Below, one piece after another: positions 32,611 through 39,846 of a stretch of DNA of 39,846 bases (positions are counted from its first letter, which is position 1; every line of letters starts with the position of its first letter). The notes under the pieces are model-generated. The model was not told the DNA's origin and ran no database searches. It worked only from the letters and a program-made list of their open reading frames with translations. Source of the stretch: Pseudomonas huaxiensis (GTDB lineage Bacteria; Pseudomonadota; Gammaproteobacteria; Pseudomonadales; Pseudomonadaceae); NCBI RefSeq assembly GCF_003231275.1, contig NZ_QKVL01000046.1:1-39846 (forward strand), read 5' to 3'. Made by a program: the position numbers and the translations under genes.

Positions 32611-32797
32611 GAGGCAGGTCTCCTGGCTCGCGCTGTGCCCCTCAAGGGCAACATCGACGCCTTCCCGCCGGTTTGGCAGTGGCTGTGTCGATGAAGGCAG
32701 CGCTTACAGTTGCGGGGGCAGCCGCGGCCTGGCCTGAAAAAGGCGCACCGCGTTCCCGTCTTAGCTCCGGCCCGTGCCAGAGAACCTCGAACCGGCA
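32611..32797 (-). ncRNA. cobalamin riboswitch controlling cobW-cobN operon
   Basis: Read on the minus strand, all the signature boxes of the B12 aptamer occur in order: GGCACGGGCCGGAGCTAAGA, CGGGAACGCGGTGCG, GGCTGCCCCCGCAACTGTAAG, AGCCACTGCC, GCGGGAAGGCG, and GAGCCAGGAGACCTGCC. It ends about 110 nt before the cobW start. Cobalamin binding should repress the operon. Confidence 0.93.
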
Positions 32798-32867
32798 AGG
32801 CTACGCAGTGCCCTGAGGCCGGTCAACCGCTGTATTGACGGATGTCAACGCGCGTGATTTCCTAGCG

Positions 32868-33040
32868 CGATTCGTTTGGGTGCCTTTTTGTTACAAGGTG
32901 AAACGGGAAACCGGTAAATTCCGGTGCTGCCCCCGCAACGGTAAGTGAGGAAAGCGTCAGGACCACTGTGCTCGCGGGCATGGGAAGGTGACGCAGCGGC
33001 TAAATGCCCTCATGAGCCCGGAGACCGGCCCGACGCAAGA
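32868..33040 (+). ncRNA. cobalamin riboswitch controlling cbtB-cbtA-cobE-cobM
   Basis: The plus strand shows the same boxes: ACAAGGTGAAACGGGAA with ACCGG, GTGCTGCCCCCGCAACGGTA, GGACCACTG, GGGCATGGGAAGGTG, and GAGCCCGGAGACCGGCC. It is divergent from the cobW riboswitch about 70 nt away, and lies about 105 nt before cbtB. Confidence 0.93.
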
Positions 33041-33074
33041 ATTGACCAAACCCGCGGTGGGCGGGCGACGTTGC

Positions 33075-33104
33075 AACCCCTGGGCGATTCCGGCCAGGGG
33101 TTCT
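33075..33104 (+). terminator. riboswitch expression-platform hairpin
   Basis: A perfect 9-bp stem AACCCCTGG (33075-33083) / CCAGGGGTT (33094-33102) with a 10-nt loop is followed by CTTCG. It lies between the plus-strand aptamer and cbtB. With no long T-run it may act as a rho-dependent or translational switch rather than a classic terminator. Confidence 0.55.
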
Positions 33105-33145
33105 TCGCGCTTGCCTGTTGCCGACAACACCAAGAGGAAAGCGCC

Positions 33146-33328
33146 ATGCCGATCATCGCCAGTCACGCCATCGTCACTCCGACCACCCTCAGCCAGCGCA
33201 TTGTCGCTGCCGTCAGCGCTTCGGTGCTGGGCCTGTGCCTGGTCTACTTCGCTGGCTTCTCGCACATCGAAGCGGTGCACAACGCCGCGCACGATACCCG
33301 TCACAGCGCCGCTTTCCCTTGCCACTGA
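33146..33328 (+). CDS. cbtB: CbtB, small subunit of cobalt transporter
   Basis: A 60-residue one-helix membrane protein. The helix (IVAAVSASVLGLCLVYFAGF) is followed by a His-rich end, SHIEAVHNAAHDTRHSAAFPCH, the family signature of CbtB, likely to bind Co2+. CbtAB are predicted cobalt importers under B12 riboswitches. RBS GAGGAAA before ATG 33146; cbtA follows 11 nt later. Confidence 0.92.
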   Translation: MPIIASHAIVTPTTLSQRIVAAVSASVLGLCLVYFAGFSHIEAVHNAAHDTRHSAAFPCH

Positions 33329-33339
33329 GGCCTGCCCGA

Positions 33340-34029
33340 ATGTTCATGCGCATCGCTCGCACCGCAGGCTTCGCCGGCCTGCTGGCCGCACTGCTGCTGA
33401 CCCTGCTGCAAAGCTTCTGGGTCGCGCCGCTGATTCTCCAGGCAGAAACCTATGAAACCGCGGCCCCGGCCGTCCAGGAGCACGAACACACCGACGCCGC
33501 CGGCGCGGAGCATCACCACGACGCCGAAGCCTGGTCGCCGGAAGATGGCTGGCAGCGCGTGCTGTCCACCACGGGCGGCAATCTGGTGGTCGCGGTCGGC
33601 TTCGCCCTGCTGCTCGCTGCCATGTACACCCTGCGTCGTCCAGGCCGCGTTACTACCGGCGCGCTGTGGGGCCTCGGCGGTTTCGCGGTGTTCTGCCTGG
33701 CGCCGAACCTGGGCCTGCCGCCAGAACTGCCGGGTACCGCCGCCGCCGACCTGGCCCTGCGTCAGTACTGGTGGATTGGCACCGCCGCTGCGACCGCCGT
33801 CGGCCTGGCGCTGATGGTGTTCGCCGGTAACTGGCTGCTCAAGGCCGTGGGCCTGGTGCTGCTGGTGCTGCCGCATGTGATCGGCGCTCCGCAACCGGAA
33901 GTGCACGAAAGCCTGGCACCAGAAGCGCTGGAGTCGCAGTTCATCGTCGCTTCGCTGCTGACGAATGCGGCATTCTGGGTTGCCCTCGGCCTGATCAGCG
34001 CCTGGCTGTACCGCCGCCAGGCTGCCTGA
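33340..34029 (+). CDS. cbtA: CbtA, cobalt transporter membrane subunit
   Basis: A 229-residue inner-membrane protein with about six helices. After TM1 (TAGFAGLLAALLLTLLQSFWV) comes a His/Glu-rich periplasmic loop (EHEHTDAAGAEHHHDAEAW) suited to metal capture. The family core GLGGFAVFCLAPNLGLPPELPG and RQYWWIGTAAATAVGLAL identify CbtA. Start ATG 33340 (or 33346). Its stop overlaps the cobE start (TGATG). Regulated by the upstream riboswitch. Confidence 0.92.
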   Translation: MFMRIARTAGFAGLLAALLLTLLQSFWVAPLILQAETYETAAPAVQEHEHTDAAGAEHHHDAEAWSPEDGWQRVLSTTGGNLVVAVGFALLLAAMYTLRRPGRVTTGALWGLGGFAVFCLAPNLGLPPELPGTAAADLALRQYWWIGTAAATAVGLALMVFAGNWLLKAVGLVLLVLPHVIGAPQPEVHESLAPEALESQFIVASLLTNAAFWVALGLISAWLYRRQAA

Positions 34030-34454
34030 TGCCCTTCCCGCCCGGTGTAACCCCGCTGTTCGCCGGGCTGGGCTGCCGCCGCGGCAGCTCGGCCGATAAT
34101 CTGGCCGCGCTGCTGCGGCGGACTTTGCAAGTCCATGACCTCCCTCTCGAAGCCCTCGCCGGCCTTGCCAGCATCGACCTCAAGCACGACGAACCCGGCT
34201 TGCTGCAACTGGCCGCGCAACTCAAGCTGCCGCTGGCCTTCTTCAGCGCCGCGCAACTGGTGCCCTTCGCCGCCCGCCTCAGCCACCGCTCGCCGATCGC
34301 CTTCCGTCATAGCGGCTGCCATGGCGTAGCCGAGAGCAGTGCCCTGGCCCTGGCCGAACAGGTCACCGGCCACCCTGCGCAACTGCGGGTCACCCGCATC
34401 GTCCAGGACGATATGACCCTGGCATTGGCCTGGGCGCCGTCGTTTGGCAGATAA
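34029..34454 (+). CDS. cobE: CobE / CbiG C-terminal domain protein
   Basis: A 141-residue protein corresponding to the C-terminal domain of CbiG (CobE). Seen: LFAGLGCRRGSSADNL at the N terminus, LASIDLKHDEPGL, and the central PLAFFSAAQL strand. In aerobic cobalamin makers CobE is a small, incompletely understood pathway protein. Translationally coupled to cbtA by a TGATG overlap. The next gene cobM starts 28 nt downstream. Confidence 0.9.
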   Translation: MPFPPGVTPLFAGLGCRRGSSADNLAALLRRTLQVHDLPLEALAGLASIDLKHDEPGLLQLAAQLKLPLAFFSAAQLVPFAARLSHRSPIAFRHSGCHGVAESSALALAEQVTGHPAQLRVTRIVQDDMTLALAWAPSFGR

Positions 34455-34482
34455 TCCGCCCCCTCTCGTTCAAGGATTTGCC

Positions 34483-35229
34483 ATGACCGTCTATTTCATC
34501 GGCGCCGGCCCCGGCGACCCGGAGCTGATCACCGTCAAGGGCCAGCGCCTGATCCGCCAGTGCCCGGTCATCATCTACGCCGGTTCCCTGGTGCCTGCGG
34601 CTGTGCTCGAAGGGCACCAGGCCGAGACTGTCATCAACAGCGCCGAGCTGCACCTGGAGCAGATCATCGCGGCGATCAGCGCCGCCCATGCCAAGGGCCA
34701 GGACGTGGCCCGGGTGCACAGCGGCGACCCTGGTCTGTACGGCGCCATCGGCGAGCAGATTCGTCATCTGCGTGAACTGGGCATTCCTTACCAGATCATC
34801 CCCGGCGTGACCGCCACCGCAGCCAGCGCCGCTCTGCTTGGCTGCGAGCTTACGCTGCCGGACATCGCCCAAAGCGTGATCCTCACCCGCTTCGCCGACA
34901 GCTCGCCCATGCCCGAAGGGGAAGCCCTGGCCAGCCTGGCCAGCCACAAGACAACCATGGCGATTCATCTGGGGGTGCGGCATCTGCCGAAGATCGTCGA
35001 GCAACTGCGCCCGCATTACGGCGGCGACTGCCCGATCGCCGTGGTCCACCGCGCAACCTGGCCGGATCAGGACTGGGTGCTGGGCACGCTGGACGACATC
35101 GTTGAGCAGACGGAGCGCAAAGGTTTCCGCCGCACGGCGCTGATCCTGGTGGGTCGGGTGCTGGCCAGCGACAGCTTCAGCGAGTCGGCGCTCTATCGGG
35201 CGGGACACGCGCATCTTTACCGGCCCTGA
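34483..35229 (+). CDS. cobM: precorrin-4 C11-methyltransferase CobM
   Basis: A 248-residue SAM-dependent methyltransferase of the uroporphyrin-III C-methyltransferase superfamily; it converts precorrin-4 to precorrin-5. Seen: VYFIGAGPGDPELITVKGQR at the start, IYAGSLVP, VARVHSGDPGLYGAIGEQ and PYQIIPGVTATAASAALLG, all CobM/CbiF hallmarks. ATG 34483 with AAGGA upstream. It follows cobE in the riboswitch-controlled operon. Confidence 0.95.
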   Translation: MTVYFIGAGPGDPELITVKGQRLIRQCPVIIYAGSLVPAAVLEGHQAETVINSAELHLEQIIAAISAAHAKGQDVARVHSGDPGLYGAIGEQIRHLRELGIPYQIIPGVTATAASAALLGCELTLPDIAQSVILTRFADSSPMPEGEALASLASHKTTMAIHLGVRHLPKIVEQLRPHYGGDCPIAVVHRATWPDQDWVLGTLDDIVEQTERKGFRRTALILVGRVLASDSFSESALYRAGHAHLYRP

Positions 35230-35299
35230 GCGCGCTATTGCATTGCCATCGGCGTTGCTTCAATTTAACGCTTCGGCATACCTCAAAGGACTACCTTCA

Positions 35300-35545
35300 A
35301 TGCTTGAACTGCGCCCCTGCTGTGAATGCTGCGCCACCGACCTGCCAGGCGACAGCCGCGATGCCCTGATCTGTTCGTTCGAATGCACGTATTGCCGCAG
35401 TTGTGCGGAAGGCCAGTTGAAGGGCAAGTGCCCGAACTGCGGCGGCGAGTTGCAGCCAAGGCCTGCCAGGGTGGGCGAGAAGCTGGCACGCAACCCGGCA
35501 ACGACGGTGCGCACGGTGAAAGCCGAGGGTTGCCCGACTCATTGA
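35300..35545 (+). CDS. DUF1272 zinc-ribbon-like protein
   Basis: An 81-residue cysteine-rich protein. MLELRPCCECCATDLP, ICSFECTYCRSCAEG and KCPNCGGEL supply ten cysteines in C-x-x-C or C-x-C-C pairs, the DUF1272 pattern, probably binding two zinc ions. It lies 70 nt after cobM and may be at the end of the operon. Function unknown. Confidence 0.9.
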   Translation: MLELRPCCECCATDLPGDSRDALICSFECTYCRSCAEGQLKGKCPNCGGELQPRPARVGEKLARNPATTVRTVKAEGCPTH

Positions 35546-35546
35546 A

Positions 35547-35576
35547 TAAAGGGCCTGCGATGCAGGCCCTATTTAC
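35547..35576 (+). terminator. terminator after DUF1272 gene
   Basis: The stem GGGCCTGC (35551-35558) / GCAGGCCC (35562-35569) with a 3-nt loop is followed by TATTTA. It ends the cbt-cob plus-strand transcription and lies against the convergent gene. Confidence 0.75.
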
Positions 35577-35578
35577 GC

Positions 35579-35875
35579 CTAATGCGGCTGCAGTTTGTTC
35601 TTGATCAGCCCGACGATAAACGTCAGCACTGCCCCGCCAGCCCCGCCGCCCACCACGCTGCTGATGATCGCGGGCAAATCCAGGGCTCCTGCCGCGCCAG
35701 CCTGGGCCAGGCTCTGATCGCCGGTGAATGACGCCAGGATCTGCCCCAGCACCACGCCACCCACCCCGCCAAGAATCGAATTGAGCAACGGCCCCATGCC
35801 TTGTTTGCTCATGCCCGCCGCGTTGCCGCCTACCACACCGCTGATGATCTGAATGATCAGACTGATGATATCCAT
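35579..35875 (-). CDS. glycine-rich small membrane protein
   Basis: A 98-residue hydrophobic protein with three segments rich in small residues: LIIQIISGVVGGNAAG, ILGGVGGVVLGQILASF and ISSVVGGGAGGAVLTFIVGL. The G-x-x-x-G patterns (glycine zippers) suggest helix packing in the inner membrane. Start ATG 35875 has AGAGG eight nt upstream; ATG 35881 is too close to it. Family unnamed to me; function unknown. Confidence 0.7.
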   Translation of the reverse strand: MDIISLIIQIISGVVGGNAAGMSKQGMGPLLNSILGGVGGVVLGQILASFTGDQSLAQAGAAGALDLPAIISSVVGGGAGGAVLTFIVGLIKNKLQPH

Positions 35876-36043
35876 CGCCATAGCCTCTCTGAAGCGCCTG
35901 AAATGACGACTCGCGAGCAGGTTACTTCAGATACGGCCACTACCACCGGCGTTGAGACGTCGTGGTCCGACCAACGACGGCAAGCTGTTGCGGATAACCG
36001 ACAGTATATGTAGGACTTTTCAGTTGCGCGAACAGTCGGGTCC

Positions 36044-36466
36044 TCAGGGCTTCACGCTCTTCAGTTCATTGAGCAACCCCAGCAGCGTTTGCAGCTTGGC
36101 GTCGCCGAACTGCTCGAGGATGCGCTGGTAGTTGCGCTCCATGTCTTCGCTCATGTCCACGAAGCACTGCTGGCCTTGCTCGGTGAGGCTGACGAAGACC
36201 CGGCGCTGGTCCTGCACGGATTTCTTGCGTCGCACCAGGCCGTCGCGCTCAAGGCGGCTCAGCACGCCGGTCATGCTCGGCTTGAGAATGCAGGCCTGTT
36301 CGGCCAGTTGATGGCTTTCCAGCTCGCCTTGCTGGCGCAGGATGCGGATCACCCGCCACTGCTGCTCGGTAAGGCCGTGTTCGTTGAGCGACGGGCGGAA
36401 GAAGGCCATGGTGGCTTCGCGGGCTTGCAACAGCGTGAGGGTCAGGGACGGTCTTGGAGTGGGCAT
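36044..36466 (-). CDS. MarR-family regulator, HpaR type
   Basis: A 140-residue winged-helix regulator. The sequence SLTLTLLQAREATMAFFRPSL followed by GLTEQQWRVIRIL, then ACILKPSMTGVLSRLERDGLV and DQRRVFVSLTEQG matches HpaR (homoprotocatechuate operon repressor) nearly end to end. No hpa catabolic genes are in the window, so it may act elsewhere or have another ligand. A divergent operator could lie in the 378-nt gap shared with the peptidase C26 gene. Confidence 0.85.
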   Translation of the reverse strand: MPTPRPSLTLTLLQAREATMAFFRPSLNEHGLTEQQWRVIRILRQQGELESHQLAEQACILKPSMTGVLSRLERDGLVRRKKSVQDQRRVFVSLTEQGQQCFVDMSEDMERNYQRILEQFGDAKLQTLLGLLNELKSVKP

Positions 36467-36844
36467 GGGCAGGCTGATATCAACGGAGGTTCTGAAGCTT
36501 AAGAGCGGGGCTTTCGGGCCGCAAGGCCCGTAATGGCCAGCGTGCGGACAGCGGCGAAAGGTTCGTCAAATATAATGAACTGCCGTGTCCGCTAAAAATC
36601 ACATTTACGCGAGGCCAATCAGAGAGTTAAACGATAAATCAAAGGTCTTACGTTAAAAAATATGCACACGCAACGGTTAATCCGCTTGATATATTTAACG
36701 GCTCTGGCAAGCTATGCAGCAGGTTTCGACCGGGAATCGACGTTCGCGTGCACACCCGGCAGTGCTCGAAACCTCGGGTAGCGCCATGCAGCAATCGGCG
36801 CGCCTGCACAACAATGACAGGCCGCGCCTGTCCCAAGGTGACAT
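36467..36844. promoter_or_regulatory. divergent intergenic region with inverted repeats
   Basis: The 378 nt between the HpaR-type regulator and the C26 hydrolase holds no gene I can support. It contains a hairpin CGGGCC-GCAA-GGCCCG (36515-36530) near the regulator start. It also has a distant, AT-rich inverted repeat CGTTAAA (36651-36657) / TTTAACG (36694-36700) with more partly matching AT outward and inward, in an AT-rich patch. Either may be an operator; promoters are probably in 36560-36700. Confidence 0.4.
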
Positions 36845-37657
36845 ATGCCCAACAGCAACATTGGCAATAAGAATCAAAAAGCCCGCAAACCTGTCGTCCT
36901 GATGACCATGGGCTCTCAAGAGCGCAAAGGTCACGACTATCAAGTGATGACCCACAAGTACATCGTGCCGCTGGTCGAACACGCTGACTGCGTCCCCCTC
37001 CTGGTTCCGACCTGCTGCGGCACCGAAGACCTCGAACAGTATCTGGACATGGCTGACGGTGTGTACCTGACCGGCGCCGGCAGCAATATCGACCCGGCCC
37101 TCTACGGCCAGGAAAACCAGACCCCGGGCAAGGGCCAAGACCGCAACCGCGACCTCTTCGACCTGCCGCTGGTGCAATTGGCCATCGCGCGTGGCCTGCC
37201 GATTTTCGGTATCTGCCGCGGCATGCAGGAAATCAACGTGGCACTGGGTGGCGACATCTACCAGAAGGTCTACGCCGAGCCGGGCTTCAATGATCACCGG
37301 GAAAACCCGGAAGATCCGGTGGAGGTGCAATACAGCGCGGTGCACAGCGTGCGCATCGAACCGGGAAGCTGGTTGCAGGAACTGCTGCAAAGTGACGAGA
37401 TCCGCGTCAACTCGCTGCATGGTCAAGGCCTGAAAACCCTGGGTGAAGGCGTTGAGCCGCTGGCCCGTGCCGAAGACGGCCTGGTCGAGGCGATCCATGC
37501 GCCAAGCCTGTCGCCGTTCCTGTTCGCGGTGCAGTGGCACCCGGAATGGCAAGCCGCGAAGAACCCTGATTCGGTCAGGATGTTCGAAGCATTCGGCGAC
37601 GCCTGCCGTACCCAGGCGACCAAACGGCAGCAGAGCAAGACTCAAAGCATTGCTTGA
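36845..37657 (+). CDS. gamma-glutamyl-gamma-aminobutyrate hydrolase family (peptidase C26)
   Basis: A 270-residue class I glutamine-amidotransferase-like hydrolase. The nucleophile is Cys in FGICRGMQE (about residue 121) and the His-Glu pair lies in VQWHPEW (about 235-240), the PuuD/PauD arrangement. YLTGAGSNIDPALYG and NSLHGQGLK match the family. It would cleave gamma-Glu-GABA or a related gamma-glutamyl compound in polyamine breakdown; no partner genes are adjacent, so the substrate is inference. ATG 36845 is preceded by AAGGTG. Confidence 0.88.
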   Translation: MPNSNIGNKNQKARKPVVLMTMGSQERKGHDYQVMTHKYIVPLVEHADCVPLLVPTCCGTEDLEQYLDMADGVYLTGAGSNIDPALYGQENQTPGKGQDRNRDLFDLPLVQLAIARGLPIFGICRGMQEINVALGGDIYQKVYAEPGFNDHRENPEDPVEVQYSAVHSVRIEPGSWLQELLQSDEIRVNSLHGQGLKTLGEGVEPLARAEDGLVEAIHAPSLSPFLFAVQWHPEWQAAKNPDSVRMFEAFGDACRTQATKRQQSKTQSIA

Positions 37658-37699
37658 TAAATGCTACGTAAGGCCATGATTTAACTGGTTTTTCAATTT

Positions 37700-37737
37700 A
37701 AAAAGCCGCACCAAGAACTTCTTGATGCGGCTTTTTT
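37700..37737. terminator. bidirectional terminator
   Basis: AAAAAGCCGCACCAAGAA and TTCTTGATGCGGCTTTTTT form a long stem with T-tracts on both strands. It ends the C26 hydrolase and can serve minus-strand transcription from the lipoprotein gene. Confidence 0.88.
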
Positions 37738-37886
37738 GCGTCGCACAAAAAAACAAATGACATTAAATAGATAACATAAGTCGCTGAAATATAAGCATTT
37801 TCTGAAAAACAAAAACCAAAACCCCTTGACCAAAAACCTTATAAAAGAAATCAACAAAACGACATAACCTATTATTTTTAAAGACA

Positions 37887-38909
37887 TTAATAAGGAAACG
37901 CATCCATTCTCGGCGCCATCTCCGACTGCGCTCCCAAGCGCCCTTCAATCTCTCCCGCCATCGACCACACCCCCGCCATTACACCAGAAGCGTGATTCTC
38001 CATCAGGCTCTGCCACTCCTCGTTCAGCGCCACATTCAGGATCACCCGCAACTGCTCGACCATTTCCGGCCGCTCGCTTTCATGCATCATCGCGCCGATG
38101 CCGGCCGAAGCGACGGAGATCAGCAGACCGGCCGCCTTGCCCACCGCCGCCGCCACCGCACTGGCCGCGCCACGGGGGGCCAGTGTCGCTTCAAGGCGGG
38201 TACTGGCCTTGCTGGCCACCGACGACAGGCCGGTGTCCGAGGCAGTAGCGTTATTGGCTGCGGCCTTGCGGACCTGCTCATCGAGGGCGAGCCAGGCGGG
38301 AAGCTGCAGGAAGGGTCGGGCCGCAAGCACCTGTTGAATACTGGCGTCCCGTGCCGGCGGCGGGCCCAGGGCAATGGCGGGAATGCGATTCAGGTGCAGG
38401 GCAAACTGTTCCGGCGCCGCCCGGTAGCGCTGGGCAATGCCCTGCAACTGCTGGCCGAGCAACTGCACGTACAGTTCAGTGGCGCGTTCGCGGATCAGAT
38501 CGGGATTGATCTCTTTCGCCACCGGCTCCAGCACCCGTTCGCGGTACTGCTCCTGCAGGTACAGCGCCAGGCGATTGTCCGGTTGGGCGCTGTTCTGGCT
38601 CATCTTGTACCAGGCGACCTTGAGGGTCAGCCATTGCTGGGTCCAATAGCCGGTGAACCAGGGGATGAAATCGTCTTCGGTGCGGGCCTGTACTTGCTCG
38701 CGCCAGACGCGCATGGAGCGGCGTGCATAATCGCCCGCCGAGCCCGTGGCGCCACGCGAGGCCATGACGATTTCGCGATCCACCTGCTGCCACGCGGCCT
38801 GGGACAGCACCACCGGCGGAGCCTCCGGCGGGCGAGATCTGGAGCCGCAACCACCCAACGCCAGCAATACACCGACCAACAGAGCGACAGGCAACACAGG
38901 CTGGTTCAC
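37887..38909 (-). CDS. hypothetical lipoprotein
   Basis: A 340-residue predicted lipoprotein. The type II signal peptide ends in L-A-L-G-G-C (Cys about 21), followed by a Ser/Arg/Pro linker. The mature part is largely helical, Ala- and Gln-rich, with a hydrophobic segment about residues 245-275 (AVAAAVGKAAGLLISVASAGIG) that could insert in the membrane. It opens with ALLVGVLLALGGCGSR. No family recognised. Its TAA overlaps an ATG of a small AT-rich frame. Confidence 0.75.
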   Translation of the reverse strand: MNQPVLPVALLVGVLLALGGCGSRSRPPEAPPVVLSQAAWQQVDREIVMASRGATGSAGDYARRSMRVWREQVQARTEDDFIPWFTGYWTQQWLTLKVAWYKMSQNSAQPDNRLALYLQEQYRERVLEPVAKEINPDLIRERATELYVQLLGQQLQGIAQRYRAAPEQFALHLNRIPAIALGPPPARDASIQQVLAARPFLQLPAWLALDEQVRKAAANNATASDTGLSSVASKASTRLEATLAPRGAASAVAAAVGKAAGLLISVASAGIGAMMHESERPEMVEQLRVILNVALNEEWQSLMENHASGVMAGVWSMAGEIEGRLGAQSEMAPRMDAFPY

Positions 38910-38968
38910 GATCGCGCCCCGCCGGAATCGAGGGACAACACCGGGACGCCCCTACGAGCGCCCGCCCC

Positions 38969-38991
38969 GGACGCCGTTCAGCGTCCGTTTT
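38969..38991 (+). terminator. hairpin between thpR and the lipoprotein gene
   Basis: GGACGC (38969-38974) / GCGTCC (38981-38986) with a 6-nt loop is followed by GTTTT on the plus strand. No plus-strand gene ends here, so its role is unclear. Confidence 0.3.
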
Positions 38992-39036
38992 CCGAGTATA
39001 GAAGTGGCCTGTGAGGACGGTAGCGACAAAGACGCC

Positions 39037-39585
39037 TTATCCGGCCAGCAAAGGCCACTGCGCCACGGCCTGATACCGCCCCTTGACCGACTCGTACAAC
39101 ACGAACGTCTCGGCCGCCAGCCGAAACTCGGTGTCCAGCGCTGTCTCCGGGACACCACCCCGGAAATCGCGCATCAGGGTCAGGTGCGGGCGGAACTCGC
39201 GCGGATCGACCTCGAAGCCCAACGGCAGCATCGCCTGCTGCAAGGCGTAGACCCAGCGCAACAGGGCCGGCGCTGTCTGTTTCGAGGCCAGCACCAGGGC
39301 CTGGCTGCGCCGCCATACCTCGACCTGATCCAGCAAGAGGGTTGCCGGCCGCTCCAGGGGCGGCAAGCGTCCTGCGGCGTCAAGAATCGTCGGTAATTGA
39401 CCGACCCCGACCGCACCGAGGAACATCAGGGTCAGGTGAAAGTTTTCCGCCGGCACCGGACGCCCGTTGCGCAGCCCCAGGCCACCGCGCCAACGGGATA
39501 TCGCCCTGCTCTGCTGTACGCCGCAGGGCACGGCGAAAAACAGCCGCTTGAACGGCTCGTTCGTACCCGAATCGACATTGACCAT
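39037..39585 (-). CDS. thpR: RNA 2',3'-cyclic phosphodiesterase ThpR
   Basis: A 182-residue 2H-phosphoesterase that opens 2',3'-cyclic phosphates on RNA (and was described as a 2'-5' RNA ligase, LigT). Both H-x-T-x motifs are seen: FHLTLMFLG (about residue 49) and FRPHLTLMRDF (about 132), with RLFFAVP near the start and LYESVKGRYQAVAQWPL at the end. RBS GAGGGAG nine nt before ATG 39585. Normal length. Confidence 0.93.
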   Translation of the reverse strand: MVNVDSGTNEPFKRLFFAVPCGVQQSRAISRWRGGLGLRNGRPVPAENFHLTLMFLGAVGVGQLPTILDAAGRLPPLERPATLLLDQVEVWRRSQALVLASKQTAPALLRWVYALQQAMLPLGFEVDPREFRPHLTLMRDFRGGVPETALDTEFRLAAETFVLYESVKGRYQAVAQWPLLAG

Positions 39586-39755
39586 GAATTGCTACTCCCT
39601 CGAAAAATGGTGGCCATTTCTGTATGGCCGGGAGTTGAGGACAGCGCCTGAGCTGGCGCAGCTTCGAAACAGAATTGGTGCTACACCGCTGATCTACATG
39701 CGTGCAAATTCAGACGCCGCACATTTAAACCCATTGCGAGTGTAGGGCCCAGAAC

Positions 39756-39790
39756 TCTGTGGGCGCTGGATTGCCAGCGATGCCGGGGCC
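39756..39790. repeat. REP-like hairpin
   Basis: On the minus strand ATCGCTGGCAATCCAGCGCC resembles the Pseudomonas REP core seen at 23915 but with changes in the arms: CGCTGG (39764-39769) pairs with CCAGCG (39774-39779). It is followed outward by CCACAG. Probably a diverged REP copy. Confidence 0.55.
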
Positions 39791-39792
39791 AT

Positions 39793-39828
39793 GGGCTTGG
39801 GCTTGGGCTTGGGCTTGGGCTTGGGCTT
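39793..39828. repeat. GGGCTT hexanucleotide tandem repeat, six copies
   Basis: Six perfect uninterrupted GGGCTT units lie near the window end, preceded by AT and followed by TGCGGGCTTATCC. No gene spans them here. The copy number may vary between strains. Confidence 0.9.
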
Positions 39829-39846
39829 TGCGGGCTTATCCGTTCG

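Noticed and set aside
27097..32694. Very long open frame on the plus strand antisense to cobN and cobW
   Set aside because: It is the mirror of high-GC codon bias in cobN. The translation is low-complexity Arg/Gln/Ala-rich with no domain, while cobN/cobW are full-length family members under a riboswitch.
37693..37887. 64-codon hydrophobic frame as a confirmed gene
   Set aside because: It passes through a strong terminator and has no ribosome binding site of its own, so it is listed only as a finding.

Overview
The window looks like a chromosome segment of a Pseudomonas from the fluorescens/putida side of the genus. The evidence is GC-rich coding with short intergenic gaps, a complete functional-amyloid fap operon, Pseudomonas-type REP hairpins, and housekeeping genes (ybiT, azoR, uppP, cob cluster) that read as typical Pseudomonas proteins. 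I saw no rRNA, tRNA, CRISPR array or intact mobile element.

Layout. 1-3.8 kb: small acidic protein, GNAT acetyltransferase, DUF6555-like protein, SH3-type protein, PDZ lipoprotein and three small secreted, membrane or unknown genes. 4.1-4.5 kb: a decayed tyrosine integrase remnant abutting ybiT. 4.5-12 kb: ybiT (ABC-F), a YhhS-type MFS transporter, an alpha/beta hydrolase, azoR divergent from a lysR, an MmcQ/YjbR gene, a DUF1294 protein and uppP. 12.1-13.8 kb: a Cache-domain chemoreceptor. 13.85-17.2 kb: two tandem paralogous secreted proteins resembling halovibrin (NAD+-glycohydrolase family) with DUF2599-like tails. 17.4-18.6 kb: pnuC and a NadR-type ribosylnicotinamide kinase. 18.85-23.8 kb: fapABCDEF, then a convergent VpsR-type sigma-54 activator. 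25.6-35.5 kb: a cobalamin block on both strands. cobW-cobN-chlI/chlD runs on the minus strand and cbtB-cbtA-cobE-cobM on the plus strand, with divergent cobalamin riboswitches between them. 35.5-39.8 kb: glycine-rich membrane protein, HpaR-type MarR regulator, peptidase C26 (PuuD-like), a lipoprotein and thpR, ending in a REP-like hairpin and a GGGCTT tandem repeat.

How the parts work together. The fap promoter has the full layout of an activator-dependent sigma-54 promoter: a GG-N10-GC -24/-12 element, a perfect IHF consensus just upstream, and an 11-bp direct repeat 74 bp apart further upstream. A candidate activator sits at the end of the operon. The two halovibrin-like genes form a duplicated complete transcription unit, with related promoters carrying a CTG-N10-CAG dyad and near-identical terminators. 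They lie next to genes for importing and phosphorylating nicotinamide riboside, which suggests an NAD-directed module.

The strongest unusual signal is in the cobaltochelatase operon. The ChlI-like ATPase reading frame ends two codons before... rather, immediately after an A_AAA_AAG slippery heptamer (one sense codon then UGA). The heptamer has an SD-like GAGGTG upstream and a perfect 9-bp GC-rich stem starting 6 nt downstream. The -1 frame is exactly the frame of the following VWA protein, which has no convincing start of its own. One gene therefore probably yields both a short ChlI-like subunit (336 aa) and a 566-aa ChlD-like subunit by programmed frameshifting.
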